Shown: in pieces, positions 8,781-11,877 of the stretch | Position numbering within the stretch: the stretch's first letter is position 1 | How the letters are laid out: each line of letters starts with the position of its first letter | Assembly: GCA_025464795.1 (NCBI GenBank) | Contig: JAODNB010000179.1 | Coordinates: 1 to 11,877, forward strand | DNA: 11,877 nt | Source of the DNA: Frankiales bacterium | GTDB taxonomy: Bacteria; Actinomycetota; Actinomycetes; Mycobacteriales; SCTD01 | Reading direction: 5' to 3' | Position numbers and translations under genes: made by a program | Notes under the pieces: model-generated | Databases searched by the model: none | What the model saw: the letters and a program-made list of their open reading frames with translations, nothing else | Told to the model about the DNA's origin: nothing

Positions 8781-10078
8781 GGGCAGCCGCTCGGCGACGG
8801 CGCGGGCGTGGGGGTCGCGCTCGCGGCAGGACGAGCGGCAGGAGTGGGGACCGGGGTCGGTGTCGCGGTTGCTGCTTGGGCTTGGCAGGTCGAGTCCCGC
8901 TGCAGGCGGTCGACGATGCTCATCGCGTCGCTCCGGCTGGCGGCCGGGATGCCGTTGTCGACCTTGTCGCGGTTCAGGTCGGACAGGTCGTCCCCGGTGA
9001 GCGGCGAGACGAGCTGGACGCTGTGCAGCGAGATCCCCGCGACCTCGCCGTCGACCCCGCGGAAGACCGCGACCCGGTTGTTGTCGAAGCCGACGAAGTA
9101 CTGCGACCGGATGTAGGCCAGTCCGAGCCCTGCCCCGATCGCGAGCGCGACGAGGATCCCGATGCTGAGCAGCGCGGTACGCCCGCGCCGCCGGGGAGGC
9201 TGCACGGGACCGGGGCGCGGCGCGGGTTCGCGGTCCCTGCCCTCCGCGATCCGGGCCCGACTGGCGGGGCTGTCGGCGATGCCCTCGGGCGCTTCCTGGG
9301 GCTGCTCTGCGGCGGCGCCCGCGATGACGGGGCCGCCGGGCGGTCCCGTCATGTCGCGGTCCTCGACGACGTCGGCGACGATCACGGTGACGTTGTCCGG
9401 ACCACCGCCGCGTAGGGCCAGCTGCACCAGCCGGTCGACGCTGGCTTGGGGGTCCTCGAGCAGCAGTGCGTCGCGCAGGGTCTCGAGGCTGGCGACCGGG
9501 CCGGTGAGGCCGTCGCTGCAGACGAGGTAGCGGTCACCGAGGCGCGCCTCGCGGACCGACAGGTCGAGCTCGACCTCGTCGCGGCCGTCGAGCACGCGCG
9601 TGATGACGTTGCGCTGCGGGTGGGTGCTCGCGTCCTCCTCCGTGATCCGGCCTTCGTCGACGAGCGTCTGCACGAGGGTGTGATCGACGGTGATCTGGGC
9701 GAGCTCGCCGTCGCGCAGCAGGTAGCAGCGCGAGTCGCCCACGTGGAGAAGGCCGACGCGGCCACCCGCGAACAGCAGGGCCACGAGCGTCGTGCCCATG
9801 CCGCGCAGCTCGACGTCGGCGGTCACCATCTGCCGCAGGTGGCTGTTCGCAGCCCGCGCGGCGTCCTGGAGGGCGGCGAGCAGGTCGGCGCCGGGGGCGT
9901 CGTCGTCGAGCGGAGCGATGCTCGCGATGGCCACGGCGCTCGCGACCTCACCGGCGGCGTGCCCACCCATGCCGTCCGCGACGGCGAGCAGCCGGGGGCC
10001 GGCGTAGACCGAGTCCTCGTTCATGGTGCGGAGCAGCCCGGGGTGCGACCTCGCTGCGTAGCGCAGCCCGAGGCTCAC
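8777..10078 (-). CDS. pstP: PP2C-family Ser/Thr phosphatase, membrane-anchored
   Basis: This 433-residue metal-dependent phosphatase (PPM/PP2C) should dephosphorylate PknB and its substrates. The catalytic domain spans about 5-238. Metal-binding motifs are NED (20-22), ADGMGGH (34-40), HVGDSR (112-117), CSDGL (187-191) and GGPDNV (225-230). A charged, Pro-rich linker (about 240-300) leads to one membrane segment (302-324) and an external region of about 109 residues. That region contains Cys398 and Cys432 and ends in a Pro/Ala/Thr-rich tail. The GTG start has an AAGGA ribosome site (10085-10089) that overlaps the fhaB stop codon, 10 bases away, so initiation here need not depend on coupling. 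The function of the external region is unknown. The gene overlaps rodA by 4 nt. Confidence 0.95.
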   Translation of the reverse strand: MSLGLRYAARSHPGLLRTMNEDSVYAGPRLLAVADGMGGHAAGEVASAVAIASIAPLDDDAPGADLLAALQDAARAANSHLRQMVTADVELRGMGTTLVALLFAGGRVGLLHVGDSRCYLLRDGELAQITVDHTLVQTLVDEGRITEEDASTHPQRNVITRVLDGRDEVELDLSVREARLGDRYLVCSDGLTGPVASLETLRDALLLEDPQASVDRLVQLALRGGGPDNVTVIVADVVEDRDMTGPPGGPVIAGAAAEQPQEAPEGIADSPASRARIAEGRDREPAPRPGPVQPPRRRGRTALLSIGILVALAIGAGLGLAYIRSQYFVGFDNNRVAVFRGVDGEVAGISLHSVQLVSPLTGDDLSDLNRDKVDNGIPAASRSDAMSIVDRLQRDSTCQAQAATATPTPVPTPAARPAASATPTPAPSPSGCP

Positions 10079-10088
10079 GAGCAGTCCT

Positions 10089-10586
10089 TCATGCGCGCAG
10101 CTCCATGACGGTCTTGCCGATCCGAATGGGCGTTCCGACGGGGACCACCGTGGGACGGCTCACCTTGCCGGCGCCGAGGTACGTGCCGTTCGTGGACCCG
10201 AGGTCCTCGAGGGTCCATGGCGCGTCCGGCGAGGCTCCTGGCACGAGCCGAGCATGCCTGCTGCTGGCGTAGTCGTCGGTGAGGACGAGGGTGGAGTCGT
10301 CCGCGCGTCCGAGGGTGACCGGTGTCGTCCCGAGCGTCACGGTCGTGCCCTGCAACGCCCCTTCCGTCACGACGAGCTGGCGAGCGACGCCCTTGCGCCG
10401 CGGGCTCTTGGGCGGCCGCGGCGCCTTCGCCTCGGGAGCGACCGTCGGCGGTGCTGCCGGGCGCGCGGTCTTCGGCGTACGGCCCCACAGGTCGGACCGC
10501 ATGGTGCGAACGGCGATGAGGATGAAGACCCACAGCAGTCCGAGGAGCCCGTACTTCAAGGTGGCGACGACGAAGGCGCTGCCCAT
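10089..10586 (-). CDS. fhaB: Membrane-anchored FHA-domain protein FhaB (FipA-like)
   Basis: This 165-residue protein has an N-terminal membrane segment (about 7-27), a Pro/Ala/Lys linker (about 36-68) and one C-terminal FHA domain (about 72-163). The FHA phosphothreonine-binding residues are visible in LGRADD (92-97), SSRHARL (108-114) and STNGT (131-135). FHA domains bind phosphothreonine peptides, so FhaB should recruit targets phosphorylated by PknB. In mycobacteria the equivalent (FipA) links to division proteins. I chose the ATG at 10586 because it precedes the membrane segment and overlaps the fhaA stop by 1 nt (TGATG). A frame extending to 11024 is antiparallel shadow within fhaA coding sequence and is rejected. 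Confidence 0.94.
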   Translation of the reverse strand: MGSAFVVATLKYGLLGLLWVFILIAVRTMRSDLWGRTPKTARPAAPPTVAPEAKAPRPPKSPRRKGVARQLVVTEGALQGTTVTLGTTPVTLGRADDSTLVLTDDYASSRHARLVPGASPDAPWTLEDLGSTNGTYLGAGKVSRPTVVPVGTPIRIGKTVMELRA

Positions 10587-11302
10587 CAGCGTCCCGTCCG
10601 GAAGACGAGCTCGCTGGTGCCGACCGAGATGCGGTCGCCGTCGGTCAGGGTCGCGGCGGTGATCCGTTGGCCGTTGACGCGCGTCCCGTTGGTGGATCCG
10701 AGGTCGTGCACCTCGACGCGCTCGCCACGGGCTTCGGCGACGACGCGCAGCTCTGCGTGCAGTCGGGAGACCCCGGTGTCCACGATCTGCAGGTCGGCCT
10801 CTGCACCGCGGCCGATCGTGGTGACCCCCGAGAGAGGGACGCGGCGACCGCGGTGCTCCACCGAGCTCTTGGCCTGGGCCGCGACGAGGTGCGGACTGGG
10901 GCCGGGACGGGTCGCGGCCGCGGGCAGGTCGCCGGCGACCGCGGCGCTCCGGACGCGGAAGGTGCCGGTGTCGAGCGCGGCGGTCTCCTCGAAGCGGACC
11001 TCCACCGGCCCGACGAAGGACCACCCCTGCTCGCGCGCCGCTTCACTCACCATCTGCGCGAGCTCTGCCCGCAGCGGCTCGTCGTACTCCTTGAGGCGCT
11101 CGGCGTCCGACGCGCCGAGCTCCACCGTGTAGACGTTGGGGACGAGTACGCGGCCGGCGGCGACGATGGCCTTCTTGTCCTCCGCCTCACGTCGAAGCGC
11201 GGCTGCGACCTCCACGGGCTCGACCCAGCCGCCGAACGCCTTCGCGAAGGCACCCTGCACGAGGCCCTCGAGCCGTTGCTCGAAGCGCTGGAGAACACCC
11301 AT
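10586..11302 (-). CDS. fhaA: FHA-domain protein FhaA with DUF3662 N-terminal domain
   Basis: This 238-residue cytoplasmic protein has an N-terminal DUF3662 domain (about 1-117, beginning MGVLQRFEQRLEGLVQGAFA) and a C-terminal FHA domain (about 148-236). FHA contact residues are IGRGAEAD (163-170), VSRLHAE (178-184) and STNGTRVNG (203-211). In mycobacteria FhaA binds phosphorylated MviN/MurJ-type proteins and tunes wall synthesis. M. tuberculosis FhaA is 527 residues because of a long disordered linker; here the linker is only about 30-40 residues. The ATG at 11302 is supported by a GGGAAGG ribosome site at 11311-11317, with an 8-base gap. Longer frames run into the tRNA-Leu gene and are rejected. 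It is the first gene of the six-gene operon. Confidence 0.95.
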   Translation of the reverse strand: MGVLQRFEQRLEGLVQGAFAKAFGGWVEPVEVAAALRREAEDKKAIVAAGRVLVPNVYTVELGASDAERLKEYDEPLRAELAQMVSEAAREQGWSFVGPVEVRFEETAALDTGTFRVRSAAVAGDLPAAATRPGPSPHLVAAQAKSSVEHRGRRVPLSGVTTIGRGAEADLQIVDTGVSRLHAELRVVAEARGERVEVHDLGSTNGTRVNGQRITAATLTDGDRISVGTSELVFRTGR

Positions 11303-11328
11303 GTCGGTCACCTTCCCTCGTCGCGCTG

Positions 11329-11334
11329 ATCGTA
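11329..11334 (-). promoter_or_regulatory. fhaA: Candidate -10 box for the fhaA-pknB operon
   Basis: On the minus strand these bases read TACGAT (TANNNT form). They would start transcription near 11322, about 20 bases before the fhaA ATG, leaving room for the GGGAAGG ribosome site. No convincing -35 box is seen. It lies in the 77-bp divergent spacer shared with tRNA-Leu. Confidence 0.4.
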
Positions 11335-11359
11335 TCCGTGAGCAGCCTGGCCCCCCTGC

Positions 11360-11365
11360 TACCGT
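11360..11365 (+). promoter_or_regulatory. Candidate -10 box for tRNA-Leu
   Basis: TACCGT lies 15 bases before the first base of mature tRNA-Leu, with a predicted transcription start near 11372. The -35 region around 11336-11342 (ccgtgag) matches poorly. The hexamer is identical to the one before the amidotransferase gene. Confidence 0.4.
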
Positions 11366-11379
11366 TGCTCCGCACACTC

Positions 11380-11462
11380 GCGCGAGTGGCGGAATGGCAG
11401 ACGCGCACGGTTCAGGTCCGTGTGTCCGTAAGGACGTGGGGGTTCAACTCCCCCCTCGCGCA
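11380..11462 (+). tRNA. tRNA-Leu (anticodon CAG)
   Basis: The cloverleaf folds fully. The acceptor stem pairs gcgcgag (11380-11386) with ctcgcgc (11455-11461), with A11462 as discriminator. The D stem is gcg/cgc (11389-11391 with 11402-11404), and the anticodon stem is cacgg/ccgtg around the loop ttcaggt. The anticodon CAG at 11413-11415 reads the Leu codon CUG, the dominant Leu codon at this GC level. A long variable arm (gtcc-gtaa-ggac) marks a class II tRNA, and the T arm is ggggg-ttcaact-ccccc. CCA is not encoded, since cgg follows A11462, so it must be added after transcription. A tRNA-Leu beside fhaA is a recurrent feature of this locus in actinobacteria. Confidence 0.96.
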
Positions 11463-11470
11463 CGGCACCA

Positions 11471-11498
11471 GCAGGCGGTCCCGCGAGGGGCCGCCTGC
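11471..11498. terminator. Bidirectional hairpin terminator between tRNA-Leu and the PiT gene
   Basis: A 12-bp stem pairs gcaggcggtccc (11471-11482) with ggggccgcctgc (11487-11498), with one T-G pair and a GCGA tetraloop of GNRA type. It begins 8 bases after the tRNA and lies 11 bases beyond the stop codon of the convergent transporter gene, so it can serve both. No U-run is present. Confidence 0.75.
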
Positions 11499-11509
11499 CG
11501 CGTCCTCCC

Positions 11510-11877
11510 TTACAGCAGGACCTGACGGAGCACGGCGCAGAAGCCGGCGGCGACGAGCCCCGCAGCCGGGATCGTCAGCACCCAGGCCATGGCGATGTTG
11601 CCCGCGACGCCCCACCGGACGGCGGACAGCCGGCGGGTGGCGCCGACGCCCATGACCGAGCTGGTGATCACGTGTGTGGTGGAGACGGGCAGGCCGTAGT
11701 GGGCGGTCGCGAACAGCACGCTCGAGGCCACGGTCTGCGCGGCGAACCCGGCCGCCGGGTCCAACTTGAAGACGCGTCGGCCGAGGGTCCGCATGATGCG
11801 CGCACCGCCCGAGAAGGTGCCGAGGCTGATGGCGGTGGCGGCGGACAGGATGACCCACAGCGGGATGTCGGCCGACG
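11510..11877 (-). CDS. Inorganic phosphate transporter, PiT family, C-terminal part
   Basis: The minus-strand frame runs from the right window edge to the TAA at 11510-11512, giving about 121 complete codons, so the N-terminal part lies outside. The visible part holds the C-terminal PiT repeat: FSGGARIMRTLGRRVFKL, AAGFAAQTVAS, then the signature GLPVSTTHVITSSVMGVG and VRWGVAGNIAMAWVLTIPAAG. PiT proteins are low-affinity symporters of phosphate, often as a metal-phosphate complex, with H+ or Na+ in the inner membrane. Several hydrophobic stretches are visible. It converges on tRNA-Leu and shares the hairpin at 11471-11498. An internal ATG at 11794 is not the start, because family-like sequence continues upstream to the edge. 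Whether it is PitA or another paralogue cannot be judged from this fragment. Confidence 0.9.
   Translation of the reverse strand, partial: SADIPLWVILSAATAISLGTFSGGARIMRTLGRRVFKLDPAAGFAAQTVASSVLFATAHYGLPVSTTHVITSSVMGVGATRRLSAVRWGVAGNIAMAWVLTIPAAGLVAAGFCAVLRQVLL

Noticed and set aside
7818..9116. Long plus-strand open frame antisense to rodA and pstP
   Set aside because: Low-complexity Gly/Asp/Gln/Arg-rich product opposite two clear genes; explained by third-position GC bias.
10587..11024. N-terminal extension of fhaB
   Set aside because: Arg/Gly-rich shadow of fhaA in another frame; the ATG at 10586 directly precedes the membrane segment.
11380..11462. tRNA-Leu as a possible integration (att) site
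   Set aside because: No integrase, no duplicated tRNA 3' end and no foreign-looking genes are seen in this window.

Overview
The window is GC-rich chromosomal DNA from an actinobacterium. The main evidence is gene order. Reading right to left on the minus strand are fhaA, fhaB, pstP, rodA, pbpA and a PASTA-domain Ser/Thr kinase (pknB). They are preceded by a divergent tRNA-Leu(CAG) and followed by a convergent pabA/trpG-type amidotransferase. This is the conserved actinobacterial cell-wall growth and phospho-signalling locus, known from Mycobacterium (around Rv0012-Rv0020c) and Streptomyces. In mycobacteria it lies near the replication origin. A class E sortase and the absence of a second kinase gene (pknA) point away from Mycobacterium. 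I cannot name the genus.

Layout. Positions 1-1392 (+) hold the 3' end of a DUF881 gene, a class E sortase and a 70-residue membrane protein, packed with 0-3 bp between them. Positions 1462-3474 (+) hold a long-chain acyl-CoA synthetase with histone-like Lys/Ala/Pro tails, closed by a strong hairpin at 3486-3511. Positions 3573-4217 (+) hold the amidotransferase, probably leaderless. It converges with pknB, only 5 bp away. Positions 4223-11302 (-) hold one six-gene operon with almost no spacers; three junctions are 4-nt GTGA overlaps. Positions 11380-11462 (+) hold tRNA-Leu, then a shared hairpin terminator and the 3' end of a PiT-type phosphate transporter gene on the minus strand. No gene-free stretch exceeds 100 bases. 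The spacers are 1393-1461, 3475-3572, 11303-11379 and 11463-11509.

How the genes work together. RodA (SEDS glycosyltransferase) and PbpA (class B transpeptidase) form a peptidoglycan polymerase/crosslinker pair. PknB senses the wall through PASTA repeats and phosphorylates Thr residues, PstP reverses this, and FhaA and FhaB read phosphothreonine through FHA domains. The sortase anchors surface proteins whose genes are not in this window.

I found no mobile element, CRISPR array, defence system or clearly new system. The least ordinary item is the acyl-CoA synthetase with a lysine-rich tail, placed inside an otherwise conserved locus.
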